From the NCBI RefSeq assembly GCF_004358445.1, contig NZ_CP037951.1:2715501-2779500 (forward strand): a stretch of 64,000 bases of DNA. Direction: 5' to 3'. The stretch comes from Parashewanella tropica (GTDB lineage Bacteria; Pseudomonadota; Gammaproteobacteria; Enterobacterales; Shewanellaceae). The notes below the pieces were generated by a model, which searched no databases, was not told where the DNA came from, and worked only from the letters and a program-made list of their open reading frames with translations. The position numbers and the translations under genes were made by a program. Shown piece by piece: positions 36,727 to 47,033 of this stretch (the stretch's first letter is position 1; every line of letters begins with the position of its first letter).

Positions 36727-36796
36727 GGATATAATCGATTCAGTGACTTATAGCTTGGTATACTCTCAACAATCAAAATAAAACCGTGAGACAGCA

Positions 36797-38566
36797 ATGA
36801 TCCATTACCGTATTTTTCCTTCTGATCCTAAGGCTCATTTATTTTCAGTTGAAATGAGCGTCAACTCACCTTCACCCAACATAGAGTTATGTTTACCAAG
36901 CTGGTTACCGGGCAGTTATATGGTGAGGGACTTTTGTAGGAATATCATTGGAATCAATGCACTGGATGGGAATGGCGCTCCTATAGAGCTAAAACAGCTA
37001 GATAAACAAACATGGCAAGTATTAGGTAAACCTGAGCAACTCATTGTTCGATACCAAGTGTATGCGTGGGACTTATCGGTTCGCAGCGCCCATCTTGATA
37101 CCACTCACGGTTTCTTTAACGGTAGTAGTGTATTCCTTGCCGCCAAAGGTTATGAGAACTCAACTCATACGGTACAAATCGACAAGCCTTTTGGTGATGA
37201 GTTAAAAAGTTGGCGACTTGCTACCAGTATGACTCGTACCTCCGGAGAGCATTTTGAATTTGGCTGTTTCAGCGCCGAAAATTATGACGAGTTGATCGAT
37301 CACCCTGTGGAAATGGGTGATTTTACTTCAACAACTTTTGAAGCCAACGGTATTCCCCATGACATCGTTTTAACTGGTAAGCACAGTGCTGATTTAGAGC
37401 GATTAAAAATCGATTTAAAAGCGATTTGTGAGTACCAACTTAACTTGTTCGGCGCGCCTGCGCCATTTGAACGCTACTTATTTTTAACCACAGTATTAGG
37501 CAATGGTTTTGGCGGACTGGAACACAGAGCATCAACCGCTTTGGTGTGTTCTCGCAGCGACTTGCCATATCAAGGTATGGAGAAAATGAATAAGGGCTAT
37601 CGCACTTATTTATCGCTTTGCAGCCACGAATACTTCCACAATTGGAATATAAAACGCATCAAGCCTGCCGAGTTTACGCCATATCACCTTGATCAAGAAA
37701 GCTACACTCGCCAGCTTTGGGCTTACGAAGGCATTACTTCATATTACGATGACTATCTAACCTATCGCTCTGGTTGTGTCGATCAAGCCACTTACCTTGA
37801 GATGTTCAGCGAAACCTTTACTCGCGTCTATCGTGGTCAAGGTCGATTTATTCAAACGCTCAAAGACTCAAGTTTTAACGCTTGGACCAAGTTCTATAAA
37901 CAAGATGAAAATGCGGCTAACTCCATTGTGAGCTACTACACCAAAGGCGCATTATTCGCTTTGTATTTGGATTTAACCATCCGCAAGGAAACCGAAAATA
38001 AACACTCACTTGATGACATTATGCAACAACTTTGGCAGCAATTTGGTGTTACCCAACAAGGTACGCTTGATAACAGCCACCAGCAATTAGTCGAGCAACT
38101 ATTAGACCGAGATTGTAGTGATATTTTTGCTTATTTAGATTCAACGGATGACATTCCTCTAGCCCCATTTATGTCTGAATTTGGCATTGAGTTGAAAGTC
38201 AGAGCATCTAATGGTGCTAAAGACACTGGTGGTGGCGACGTTAAAGGCAATAAAATTGACTTCGGTGCCAGAGTGAAAGCCGAAGCATTCGGTTTGAAAG
38301 TTATAGTCGTTGCTAACAATAGCTCCGCCCATCAAGCAGGCTTGAGTGCTGGAGATTTATTAATTGCCGCTGATGGTCTGCAAGTTAATGTTGAATTTGA
38401 AAGCTTGTTGCAACAGAAAGTCATTGGTTCAGAGGTCGAACTGCATTGGTTTAGACGTGATGAGCTAATGACAGGGAATTTACCCATTCAAGCTGCAAGA
38501 TTAGATACGGTTTCTTTATTAGTTAGTGACGAAGAAAAAGCGAAATCATGGCTTGGGAAATATTAG
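36797..38566 (+). CDS. M61-family (glycyl aminopeptidase) metallopeptidase with PDZ domain
   Basis: The 589-residue protein has the M61 N-terminal domain, GGLEHR (239-244) and the zinc motif HEYFH (277-281) in SHEYFHNWNIKRIKP. A C-terminal PDZ domain covers about 490-560 (AFGLKVIVVANNSSAHQAGLSAGDLLIAADG). M61 enzymes cleave N-terminal small residues. No signal peptide is seen, so it is probably cytoplasmic. Confidence 0.93.
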   Translation: MIHYRIFPSDPKAHLFSVEMSVNSPSPNIELCLPSWLPGSYMVRDFCRNIIGINALDGNGAPIELKQLDKQTWQVLGKPEQLIVRYQVYAWDLSVRSAHLDTTHGFFNGSSVFLAAKGYENSTHTVQIDKPFGDELKSWRLATSMTRTSGEHFEFGCFSAENYDELIDHPVEMGDFTSTTFEANGIPHDIVLTGKHSADLERLKIDLKAICEYQLNLFGAPAPFERYLFLTTVLGNGFGGLEHRASTALVCSRSDLPYQGMEKMNKGYRTYLSLCSHEYFHNWNIKRIKPAEFTPYHLDQESYTRQLWAYEGITSYYDDYLTYRSGCVDQATYLEMFSETFTRVYRGQGRFIQTLKDSSFNAWTKFYKQDENAANSIVSYYTKGALFALYLDLTIRKETENKHSLDDIMQQLWQQFGVTQQGTLDNSHQQLVEQLLDRDCSDIFAYLDSTDDIPLAPFMSEFGIELKVRASNGAKDTGGGDVKGNKIDFGARVKAEAFGLKVIVVANNSSAHQAGLSAGDLLIAADGLQVNVEFESLLQQKVIGSEVELHWFRRDELMTGNLPIQAARLDTVSLLVSDEEKAKSWLGKY

Positions 38567-38698
38567 ACCAATTACCGTAATTAATCTGAAGCAATAGCGT
38601 GATAAAAATTGCTTAGTGAAAGGATTTCACGATTTAGCACAAGGATGTGCACTTATATATTCATCCACACTATTACTTCTCAAACTTTAACAATATTG

Positions 38699-39523
38699 TT
38701 ATAAGCTCTTTGCGCAGCGAAAGCTGACAATATATCCCTGTCCTTCTGGTGCGTAAGGTGTTCTGACTGAAATATCCATTCCAACCGCTTCACGCATTAA
38801 CCAGCTTGCGCCTTTTACCGATTTAAAGCCCGTACTCTGTTTTGGCCCTTTCGGATCTTTGGTAGGCGACTTTTTATAGTACTCAGGATCGTACCAATCA
38901 CTCGTCCATTCCCATTCGTTACCCACCATATCAAAGGCACCATATGGTGATACACCTTTAGGTTTACTATTTACAGGGTTAGAAGTGCCCATGCCACAAC
39001 CCGGTAACATTTTTCCAGGCTTAGTTTTGGCACTCATGGTTGCAAGCTCACAGCTTGGTGCTTGGTTTCCCCAAGGGTAATTACGTTTATCCGTTCCTCT
39101 TGCCGCTTTTTCCCACTCAGCTTCAGTAGGCAGGCGCTTATTTCCATCCCATTTACAAAAAGCCTCAGCCTGATGATAGGTAACACAATTTACAGGGTGA
39201 TCTTTATTCCATGGCATTCCAGAATCACAGCCACTTCCGAAAAATAAGTCGGTACACGCTCCGCTTGCTAAACATTCGTTATAACGTCGAAAAGTCACTA
39301 GGTATTTATCAATTTTAAAACCACTGACAAAGATTTTTTTCGCAGGTAAGGCTTCAGGCATACACTCATAAGATTCAGAGCGGGTACAACCCCGAGTAAA
39401 CTCGCCAGCAGGAACAGTCACCATATCTTTATCATTAAATACCGCTGATATCGCCGAAAATGAACCGACTAAAGCCACTACGGATGTGATGCCTGCCAGT
39501 GTTTTTATTTTTGAAATATTCAT
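38699..39523 (-). CDS. Exported SUMF1/FGE-like domain protein (copy 2)
   Basis: The 274-residue protein has an N-terminal signal or anchor and a formylglycine-generating-enzyme (FGE) sulfatase-modifying domain: VPAGEFTRGC, RLPTEAEWEKAARG, YGAFDMVGNEWEWTSDWY and a final FRCAK. The region that holds the catalytic cysteine pair in true FGE is here SWLMREAVGMD, with no Cys, so FGE chemistry is unlikely. Several other cysteines could form disulfides in the periplasm. It is the tandem paralogue of the next gene, 11 bases away, likely one operon. Confidence 0.85.
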   Translation of the reverse strand: MNISKIKTLAGITSVVALVGSFSAISAVFNDKDMVTVPAGEFTRGCTRSESYECMPEALPAKKIFVSGFKIDKYLVTFRRYNECLASGACTDLFFGSGCDSGMPWNKDHPVNCVTYHQAEAFCKWDGNKRLPTEAEWEKAARGTDKRNYPWGNQAPSCELATMSAKTKPGKMLPGCGMGTSNPVNSKPKGVSPYGAFDMVGNEWEWTSDWYDPEYYKKSPTKDPKGPKQSTGFKSVKGASWLMREAVGMDISVRTPYAPEGQGYIVSFRCAKSL

Positions 39524-39534
39524 TTTATGGCTCC

Positions 39535-40338
39535 TTATTCAGACTTAGCACAGCGCGCGCCAATGGCAGGGCTGATGTTTTCAGGATAATAGGGAAAACG
39601 GCTAGTAGTTCGAAGCTCATAACCCGCCCGAGAGAAAAAATCGCTGCCTCTTGTCGTTTTGTAAATACCTGACTTTGGACCTTTGGGGTTCTTTTTGGGA
39701 CTATGTTCATAGTATCTTTCGCCATACCAATCCGCAGTCCACTCCCAAACGTTTCCTGCCATATCCATCGCACCATAAGGTGAAACACCCGCTGGCTTTG
39801 AGCCAACATTCATAACATTGCCGGTACCACAACCCAAATTTCCGCCGTATTCAGAATCCATCACAGCTAGGCTACAATCAGGATTTTGATTTCCCCACGG
39901 GAACTTACGGCTATCGGTTCCACGAGCTGCTTTTTCCCATTCAGCCTCAGTTGGGAGCCTTTTGCCTTCAAATTCGCAAAAAGCCTTCGCTTGATGCCAA
40001 GTTATGCCGTTAACGGGAAAGTGTTCGACGCCTTTTCTACCGTAATTCATCGCTCCGCCCATAGATAAAGCGGTACATTTTCCAGCATCAATACATTTTT
40101 GATAACGAGCATAAGTCACTTCATATTTATCAATCTTATATGCGTCTAAATAAACTTTGTGCTTAGTTTCGTCAGTGAGGTAATAACAAATATCATCATT
40201 GTCTGGGGAGCATCCCATGGTGAATTCACCGGCAGGGATTTTGACCATTTCACCATAGTCTTTTTTAGGTTCCGCTGAAGAGTTAAAACAGACTAAAGCT
40301 GCAAACAAGATAGTGGGAGTGAGGTATAAAGCTTTCAT
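39535..40338 (-). CDS. Exported SUMF1/FGE-like domain protein (copy 1)
   Basis: The 267-residue protein has a signal peptide (cleavage near SSA-EPKK) and the same FGE-like domain: IPAGEFTMGC, RLPTEAEWEKAARGTDSRKFPWGNQ, YGAMDMAGNVWEWTADWYG, ending GARCAKS. As in the neighbour, the catalytic cysteine segment is replaced (TRGSDFFSRAGYELR), so it is probably a non-FGE member of this fold. It is the first gene of the pair. Confidence 0.85.
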   Translation of the reverse strand: MKALYLTPTILFAALVCFNSSAEPKKDYGEMVKIPAGEFTMGCSPDNDDICYYLTDETKHKVYLDAYKIDKYEVTYARYQKCIDAGKCTALSMGGAMNYGRKGVEHFPVNGITWHQAKAFCEFEGKRLPTEAEWEKAARGTDSRKFPWGNQNPDCSLAVMDSEYGGNLGCGTGNVMNVGSKPAGVSPYGAMDMAGNVWEWTADWYGERYYEHSPKKNPKGPKSGIYKTTRGSDFFSRAGYELRTTSRFPYYPENISPAIGARCAKSE

Positions 40339-40528
40339 ATCTTTCCTCGTTAATTATTTATTTTGCTATAACACAAATTTATAAAGATGAAGTTTACGCG
40401 ATCGACCATAGATTTTCAACATGAAAATCAACAGTGTATTTAAGGAACAACTTATTTCCCTCAAACGCTAGATTTATCTCCTATCAGCTGATAAGTTTTT
40501 GAAAAAATGATGATAAATGGAATTTTTC

Positions 40529-41728
40529 ATGCGCTTATTTACACTGATATTTTTGCTTTTTGTGATAACGGCTACTTCGGCTAAGGAAAAAGTGACGATT
40601 GGAGATAACCTCACTGTATACTCCAAAATTATTGGCGAAGATAGACCCATATCAGTATTTATTCCCAAAGGCGTAGATAAAGATGATTCCCTTTACGTCA
40701 TCTATTTACTCGATAGCCAACATCACTTTCATACAGTAACGGGCATAGTGCAGTCTTTAGCGGATTATGAGCAAATCCCAAAAACTATGGTTGTTGGAAT
40801 TGAGACCACAAATCGTCCTCGTGATAACTTTCCTGCCATTGATGGTGAGCCTAAAACCCCATTTCAAAAGTTTAAGCATTCAAAATGGCCTGATGAAGGG
40901 CAAGCTAAATTTATTAAATTCCTTGGAGATGAGCTCTTTCCTTATATTGATGATAAATACCCAACCTATCCACACAGAACTCTTATCGGTCACTCAAATG
41001 CTGGTACATTCGCACTTTCTGCATTATTTAAGTCCCCTGAATTGTTCCAAAACTATCTAGCGATTAGTGCCAACGGTTGGTGGAGTCATGATGAAACAGA
41101 GCAAAACGCTAAATCTCTGGCCGATAAAAAGCGTAAAAACAAACGGCTATTTATCTCAGTTGCGGGTGAAGGCGGTCTTTTTTATACAGGCACATTGAAC
41201 CTACTTTCTCATATGGAAACACACAAACCTGCTAATTTGGCTTTCAAATATAAGCAATACCCAAATCACACTCACATGAGTGGTATCTTACCTGCTGTAA
41301 CAGATGGCCTAGGATTTTTATATTCTGACTACCACTTTAAAATCACACCCGCGCTTGCCAAGTATTCGAGCGTGTCAGCCCTTAAAGATTACTACTCTGA
41401 TTTATCCAAACAGTATGGCTTTAAAGTCCCTGTTCCTGTTGATACTTATGTCACTCTTGCAGAATTGCAGCAAAAAAATGAACGAAAACAAGAAGCCATT
41501 ATCACGCTAAAGCAGTTTGTTACTGACTATCCAAAGCATTCCTATTCACATATGAAATTAGCTCAAGGCTATGCCTTATTAAATCAACATGAAAAGTCGC
41601 TGAACAGCTATTTACAAGGGCTTAAAGTGGCGAAGGAACAAAAGCTCAGTGCAGATATTATCGACGCCTTTCAAGATATGGTTGAGAAAGCACAAGCGAA
41701 ATTAAAAGCAAATACTAAGCAGCTGTAG
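40529..41728 (+). CDS. Exported alpha/beta-hydrolase esterase with C-terminal TPR-like region
   Basis: The protein of about 399 residues has a signal peptide ending near TSA and a putative esterase (PF00756-type) domain. This shows YVIYLLDSQHHFH, then the nucleophile elbow GHSNAG and a C-terminal His in NHTHMSG. Residues beyond about 300 form helical repeats resembling TPR (AIITLKQFVTDYP, KSLNSYLQGLKVA). Relatives include siderophore-ester hydrolases, but nothing here proves that substrate. The ATG at 40529 has GGA seven bases upstream; an ATG at 40517 lies upstream without such a site. Confidence 0.8.
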   Translation: MRLFTLIFLLFVITATSAKEKVTIGDNLTVYSKIIGEDRPISVFIPKGVDKDDSLYVIYLLDSQHHFHTVTGIVQSLADYEQIPKTMVVGIETTNRPRDNFPAIDGEPKTPFQKFKHSKWPDEGQAKFIKFLGDELFPYIDDKYPTYPHRTLIGHSNAGTFALSALFKSPELFQNYLAISANGWWSHDETEQNAKSLADKKRKNKRLFISVAGEGGLFYTGTLNLLSHMETHKPANLAFKYKQYPNHTHMSGILPAVTDGLGFLYSDYHFKITPALAKYSSVSALKDYYSDLSKQYGFKVPVPVDTYVTLAELQQKNERKQEAIITLKQFVTDYPKHSYSHMKLAQGYALLNQHEKSLNSYLQGLKVAKEQKLSADIIDAFQDMVEKAQAKLKANTKQL

Positions 41729-41747
41729 TTCAATAGGGAAATTCACA

Positions 41748-41975
41748 ATGCTCCTAATACCTGTAAATGTTGGTTCATCTAGAAAATGCCGTCGATGCGA
41801 GCTTCAGATCAATGATCGAGAACCAGAATGCCCTCATTGCCATCATCTTTCAGAAGATGAAGCCAAGCAATTAAAAGCTTTACTTCAACAGGAAATAACC
41901 AATTCAGGGATAAGGAAATGGTTTATTGTGATATTTATCTTGTCTGTGCTTTTGGTGTTAGTAACGTTTATCTAA
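41748..41975 (+). CDS. Small zinc-ribbon membrane protein
   Basis: The 75-residue protein has two CxxC pairs (CRRC and CPHC), a short helical part and one C-terminal membrane segment (WFIVIFILSVLLVLVTF). It follows the esterase gene by 19 bases and may be co-transcribed with it. Its function is unknown. Confidence 0.65.
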   Translation: MLLIPVNVGSSRKCRRCELQINDREPECPHCHHLSEDEAKQLKALLQQEITNSGIRKWFIVIFILSVLLVLVTFI

Positions 41976-41984
41976 AGCAAAATA

Positions 41985-43484
41985 TCAATCAATGGAGCTT
42001 TTCATCACCTGCTGAATCTTCTCCATATCACAATACTCTTCAATAGTATCAGCAATACGATTCAGCTGTTGTTCGCGAATTTGTTCGATATCTAATTCGA
42101 TATTAGAGCTTAATCCAGCCCACTCAATTATTGTTTTCAAAGCCTGAGGTTGATCAAAAAGTCCGTGAAGATAAGTGCCTAAAATTTGCCCATTACTAGA
42201 AATAACACCATCCAATTGAGTGTTAACACCATCACTTAATTTTACGACAGGTTGGCAATTTTGAGAGTAGCTAGAAGCTCCACAATGAATCTCATAACCT
42301 TTTACTTCTACTGTTTTATCCCCCATCAGCAAGTGGCCACTGACATTTTTCAGGTGTTTTTCCGGTTGAAGTTGGGTAACAATCGGTAAATACCCTAAAC
42401 CATTTTCCTCACCTTTTTGGGTTTCGACCTCATATGGATCTGAAATGCTTTCCCCAAGCATTTGATAACCGCCACAGATACCAATGACTTTACCGCCATA
42501 CCGCAAATGTTTTTGGATAGCCTCGCTCCATTTTGACGCTTTCAATGCTTGCAAGTCTTCAATGACATTTTTAGTTCCGGGGAGAATAAGTAAATCTGCT
42601 TGAACATTAGCAGGATCATCAGACAATCTGACGTATTGAAACTCAATATCAGAATGTAATCGTAATGGTTCAAAATCGGTATGATTGCTTATTCTCGGGC
42701 ATACCAACACCACGACTTTCAATTTAGTTTGAGTTTTTGCAATAGGATTTAATGGAATGGCGTCTTCGGCATCAAGGTGGAGATCATCCAAATACGGCAA
42801 AACACCAAGTACAGGCTTACCTGTACGTTGCTCTAACCAATCTAATCCAGACTGCAATAAACTGATTTCACCACGAAAGCGGTTGATGACAAAACCTTTC
42901 ACTCTCGCCTGTTCTGATTCTGATAGCAGTTCTAGTGTTCCCACCAAGTGCGCAAACACACCACCTTTATCAATATCAGCAATGATGATCACAGGACAGT
43001 CAGCGGCTTCTGCAAATCCCATATTGGCGATATCACCTTCACGTAGATTGATTTCAGCAGGACTGCCTGCGCCTTCAATAATGATGGCATCGAACTCTTG
43101 TTGTAATCGCCCGTATGAATCCAATACAGCTTCCATTGCCTTGGTTTTATATTGCAGCCCTTTTTTACCCCAAAAGTCTTTCGCTTCTAGCGTAGTGAGT
43201 GCTTTGCCTTGAACAATAACTTGCGCAGTTTTATCCGAACTGGGTTTGAGTAAAATCGGATTAAAGTCTATGCGTGGTGACTGATTAGCCGCAATGGCTT
43301 GTAAAGCTTGTGCCCGCCCGATTTCACCACCATCTTCTGTTACAGCACTGTTTAAAGCCATATTTTGTGGTTTGAATGGAGCAACTTTAACGTCTTGTCG
43401 AGCTAGAACTCGGCAAAGCCCCGCAACCAGTGTACTTTTTCCAGCATCTGAGGTGGTTCCTTGTACCATCAAGGCTTTTGACAT
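41985..43484 (-). CDS. cobQ: Cobyric acid synthase (CobQ)
   Basis: CobQ amidates adenosyl-cobyrinate a,c-diamide side chains in B12 synthesis. The 499-residue protein has the N-terminal dethiobiotin-synthetase-like ATPase ([22 protein letters not shown]) and a C-terminal glutamine amidotransferase domain with the nucleophile Cys in GICGGYQML and a His in GTYLHGLF. The ATG at 43484 matches the family start; the frame is open to 43544. No other corrin gene is adjacent, so it probably serves salvage, or other genes lie elsewhere. Confidence 0.93.
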   Translation of the reverse strand: MSKALMVQGTTSDAGKSTLVAGLCRVLARQDVKVAPFKPQNMALNSAVTEDGGEIGRAQALQAIAANQSPRIDFNPILLKPSSDKTAQVIVQGKALTTLEAKDFWGKKGLQYKTKAMEAVLDSYGRLQQEFDAIIIEGAGSPAEINLREGDIANMGFAEAADCPVIIIADIDKGGVFAHLVGTLELLSESEQARVKGFVINRFRGEISLLQSGLDWLEQRTGKPVLGVLPYLDDLHLDAEDAIPLNPIAKTQTKLKVVVLVCPRISNHTDFEPLRLHSDIEFQYVRLSDDPANVQADLLILPGTKNVIEDLQALKASKWSEAIQKHLRYGGKVIGICGGYQMLGESISDPYEVETQKGEENGLGYLPIVTQLQPEKHLKNVSGHLLMGDKTVEVKGYEIHCGASSYSQNCQPVVKLSDGVNTQLDGVISSNGQILGTYLHGLFDQPQALKTIIEWAGLSSNIELDIEQIREQQLNRIADTIEEYCDMEKIQQVMKSSID

Positions 43485-43741
43485 TTTTAGGGGTTCCAAT
43501 ACTAAGTCGAGGATGAGATATTGCCTGTTTTTATCCTGAAACAAAAGGTATCCATAGGCAATCGTAATATAAGAGGAAATTCCGCTTTATAAATAACAGA
43601 ATCTAACAAAGCCACTAACTATTAAATATATTTAACTTCCATTTAAATTATACGAGTAATAGGCTTGCCCTATCATAATTGAGGTATTTAGCATTATACA
43701 TAGTTAGAAAGTTAAAATTGCTTTGACAAAATGAGGTTCAG

Positions 43742-44056
43742 ATGAGCAGTTCAGGTACAAGCGGTACTTTTGCCTTACTCTCTCCAGTTAACGATCGGGG
43801 TGTTTGGTCTCCCCATGATATAGAAAAAAATCAATTATTATCTGAATCAACAGGTACTCGTTATGGAGTAGAGGCGTCGTCGACAAATTCTTCGGTTTCA
43901 AATTTTCATAACAGACCTCGTATAACGAATTATATTAAGGATAATGCATGCGGTATATGCTGCTTTACTATATTATGTGCCGGTAACTTAGCTCTTCTTG
44001 TATTTCTTGTGGGCGGAATTGTCTGGGTATTACATGCAACTGGAGATATAAAATAA
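43742..44056 (+). CDS. Hypothetical protein with one C-terminal membrane segment
   Basis: I do not recognise this 104-residue protein. The first 65 residues are polar and Ser/Thr/Asn-rich. A Cys-containing hydrophobic segment (about 70-98, CFTILCAGNLALLVFLVGGIVW in two parts) forms one or two membrane helices. The ATG follows GAGGTTCAG. It has no partner gene. Its Ser-rich N-terminus resembles those of other orphan proteins in this window. Confidence 0.5.
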   Translation: MSSSGTSGTFALLSPVNDRGVWSPHDIEKNQLLSESTGTRYGVEASSTNSSVSNFHNRPRITNYIKDNACGICCFTILCAGNLALLVFLVGGIVWVLHATGDIK

Positions 44057-44139
44057 CTACCCACTATATTCTCCATATGACATTGTTTTTATGTACCGCT
44101 TTTAAGTACAGCATTATACCGTACTCGTTTTTTACAGAG

Positions 44140-45459
44140 TCATTTATACAAAACCTGATTCACTTGGTTTTCAAGCAGCTCTTGATTACCAGATACTGGA
44201 TTAGGATTGATGTTTGAATTTACCGCTTGCTTGGCTAACTCTTCAAGCGATAATTCACCACTCATAATTTGGCTGCCCAACTCACCATTCCAGCCTTTAT
44301 AACGTCTCTCTACTGCATCAGATAAAAAGTCGTTCTCTATCATTGCTACTGCTTTTTCCAGTGATTTAGCAAGGGTATCCATCGCGCCTATGTGACCATG
44401 AAACAAATCTGCATTATCAATCGATTGACGACGGAGTTTAGTATCAAAGTTAAAACCGCCTGTAGTAAAGCCGCCAGCTTTTAAAATTTCATATACCACT
44501 AGAGTGTTTTCTTCGACAGAGTTAGGGAACTGATCTGTATCCCAGCCGAGTTGAGGGTCACCACGGTTAGCATCAATTGATCCTAAAATACCCAATGCCG
44601 TTGCCGTTGCAACTTCGTGTAAAAAACTGTGACCAGATAAGGTTGCGTGATTACCTTCAATATTGACTTTAATTTCTTTTTCTAAGCCAAATTGTTTTAA
44701 GAAACCATAGACCGTAGCAGTGTCATAGTCGTATTGATGTTTTGTAGGTTCTTGTGGTTTAGGTTCAATTAATATCGTCCCTTTAAAACCAATTTTATGT
44801 TTGTGCTCAACCACCATTTGCATAAAACGACCAATTTGCTCACGCTCTTGGCGTAAATCGGTATTAAGCAAGGTTTCATAACCTTCTCGCCCGCCCCACA
44901 ATACATAGTTTTCACCACCTAACCGCTGGGTTGCTCCCATGGCATTGAATACTTGCGTTGCCGCATAGGCGAATACTTCAGGATCGGGATTTGTTGCTGC
45001 TCCCGCCATATATCTAGGATGGGAAAAAGCATTGGCCGTTCCCCATAAGAGTTTCAAACCTGTCTCAGCTTGTTTCTGTTCAAGTACATCAACCATGTGT
45101 TGAAAGTTATTCTGATATTCTTTTAAATTATTTCCTTCAGGTGCTATATCGGTATCATGGAAACAGTAATAAGGCACACCAAGCTTGGAGAAAAACTCAA
45201 AAGCAGCATCGGCCTTCATCAGTGCCTTTTGCATTGGGTCAGCCCCATTAAACCATTCTCTCTCTAACGTAGCGGCTCCAAAAGGATCATTGCCTTGCCA
45301 ACAGAAGTTATGCCAATAGCAAGCAGCAAAACGGAGATGTTCTGCCATGGTTTTGCCATGAATAATTTTTTGTGCATCATAAAATTTGAACGACAAAGGA
45401 TTATTTGAGTCCGCACCTTCAAACTGAATTTTTTCTATACCATCAAAATAAGCAGTCAT
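44140..45459 (-). CDS. xylA: Xylose isomerase
   Basis: The 439-residue enzyme interconverts D-xylose and D-xylulose. Motifs: [11 protein letters not shown] (catalytic His-Asp), [31 protein letters not shown] and [11 protein letters not shown] with the metal ligands. The ATG at 45459 follows GGAG and fits the family N-terminus (MTAYF). It is divergent from the sugar symporter gene, with an operator-like repeat between. Confidence 0.96.
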   Translation of the reverse strand: MTAYFDGIEKIQFEGADSNNPLSFKFYDAQKIIHGKTMAEHLRFAACYWHNFCWQGNDPFGAATLEREWFNGADPMQKALMKADAAFEFFSKLGVPYYCFHDTDIAPEGNNLKEYQNNFQHMVDVLEQKQAETGLKLLWGTANAFSHPRYMAGAATNPDPEVFAYAATQVFNAMGATQRLGGENYVLWGGREGYETLLNTDLRQEREQIGRFMQMVVEHKHKIGFKGTILIEPKPQEPTKHQYDYDTATVYGFLKQFGLEKEIKVNIEGNHATLSGHSFLHEVATATALGILGSIDANRGDPQLGWDTDQFPNSVEENTLVVYEILKAGGFTTGGFNFDTKLRRQSIDNADLFHGHIGAMDTLAKSLEKAVAMIENDFLSDAVERRYKGWNGELGSQIMSGELSLEELAKQAVNSNINPNPVSGNQELLENQVNQVLYK

Positions 45460-45566
45460 TACTTGCTCCATACTGATTAACTAAATTTATTTTTGTCCTT
45501 TGTGTTTTTTCCAGCAATTATGATTTTTGATAGTGTTGTTGATCTATTTCATTAATCAGTTCATTT

Positions 45567-45590
45567 GAAAGTAATAACCAAATTTCATAA
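45567..45590. promoter_or_regulatory. Candidate XylR site, xylA/symporter region
   Basis: A 24-base motif, GAAA at its left and AAATTTC in its right half, matches the one at 48297-48320 at 21 of 24 positions. Both lie in divergent xyl intergenic regions, so a shared XylR operator is the simplest reading. Confidence 0.55.
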
Positions 45591-45638
45591 CCTCATAACC
45601 AGTTTAAATAATGTTTTTACTCAAATACTTGTACCAAG

Positions 45639-47033
45639 ATGACAGAATTTACCCCTGATATTTTGGATACTATGAATAAATCTTTCAGCGTTATTCACCT
45701 CACCATAGTAGTGGCATTAGGCGGCTTATTATTTGGTTATGATACAGCTGTGATTTCAGGTGCAACTGAAGCTCTACAGCGCTTTTTTAACCTTTCAGCT
45801 GCAGAGCTTGGCTTTGGTGCATCATCAGCATTAATCGGTTGTGTGTTAGGCGCCATAATCGCTGGACCTTGTAGTAGCTATATGGGTAGACGTGGTTCTC
45901 TGATCTTGGCGGCGATCTTATTTCTTATCTCTGCTATCGGCTCTGCTATTCCTGATCAATTCTGGGTGTTCGTATTTTATCGAATCGTTGGCGGTGTGGG
46001 AGTCGGGATAGCGTCTATGGTCTCACCCATGTATATCGCTGAAATTTCACCACCAGAAAAGCGTGGTGCGTTAGTGTCTTGTAATCAGCTCGCTATAGTC
46101 TTTGGTATGTTAGCCGTCTATTTTGTCAATTACGGCATAGCCTTAATGGGTACTGAAGATTGGTTAAATACAACAGGATGGCGCTATATGTTTGCCTCTG
46201 AAACCATCCCTGCTCTTCTCTTTTTAGGCTTACTCTTTACCGTACCAGAAACCCCTCGTTGGTTAGCATTAAAAAATCGTGATGACGAAGCTCGTAACCT
46301 GCTCTCAGTTCTAAACAAAGGCCAAAACATCGAGCCTCAGTGGCAAGATATTTGTTCATCCATTCATGTGACATCTAAAACCAGTATTATCGCTTCAAAA
46401 ATGGGCTGGGTACTTTTTATCGGAATTATGCTGAGTATTTTGCAGCAAGTAACAGGAATTAATGTCTTCCTCTATTATGCTCCAACCATTTTAAAAGGCT
46501 TTAGCAGCTCTAGTATTAACCTTGCTCTATTACAAACCGTATTAGTAGGCGTTGTGAATTTAACCTTTACTATCATCGCCATTTTTACCGTAGATAAATT
46601 TGGTCGTCGACCATTGATGATGATTGGCTCTTTTACAATGGCAGTGAGTATGCTTGTAATTGGCACCGCAGCTTATCTTAACGACATAGGTGGTTACCTA
46701 CTGGTTTTTGTCTTGCTTTATATCGGCGCATTCGCGCTTTCTTTAGGACCTGTTGTTTGGGTGCTGCTTTCTGAAATTTTCCCGAATAACATTCGTTCGA
46801 AAGCCTTGTCTATTGCTGTTTTTGCCCAATGGATTGCCAACTTTGCCGTTTCTCAAACCTTCCCAATGCTCAATGATCCTCACGGGAGTATTTACCAAAC
46901 CTTCAATGGTGGATTTCCATTTTGGCTTTACGGCGCAATGGGATTATTTACCGTTTGGTTTGTTTATAAATGGGTACCAGAAACGAAAGGAAAAAGCTTA
47001 GAGCAGTTAGAATCACTCTGGCACAAAGATTAA
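45639..47033 (+). CDS. XylE-like sugar/proton symporter (MFS)
   Basis: The 464-residue protein has twelve membrane segments and sugar-porter signatures: GGLLFGYDTAVISGA, RIVGGVGVGIASMVSPMYIAEISP, FGRRPLM and VPETKGKSLEQLE. Its place between xylA and xylR makes D-xylose the likely substrate. Translation could begin at 45639 or at an ATG 33 bases later that has GGA upstream. It overlaps the convergent xylR end by four bases. Confidence 0.92.
   Translation: MTEFTPDILDTMNKSFSVIHLTIVVALGGLLFGYDTAVISGATEALQRFFNLSAAELGFGASSALIGCVLGAIIAGPCSSYMGRRGSLILAAILFLISAIGSAIPDQFWVFVFYRIVGGVGVGIASMVSPMYIAEISPPEKRGALVSCNQLAIVFGMLAVYFVNYGIALMGTEDWLNTTGWRYMFASETIPALLFLGLLFTVPETPRWLALKNRDDEARNLLSVLNKGQNIEPQWQDICSSIHVTSKTSIIASKMGWVLFIGIMLSILQQVTGINVFLYYAPTILKGFSSSSINLALLQTVLVGVVNLTFTIIAIFTVDKFGRRPLMMIGSFTMAVSMLVIGTAAYLNDIGGYLLVFVLLYIGAFALSLGPVVWVLLSEIFPNNIRSKALSIAVFAQWIANFAVSQTFPMLNDPHGSIYQTFNGGFPFWLYGAMGLFTVWFVYKWVPETKGKSLEQLESLWHKD

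Noticed and set aside
42757-43212. 151-codon frame antisense to cobQ
   Set aside because: Ser/Pro-rich shadow of a strong CobQ coding region.
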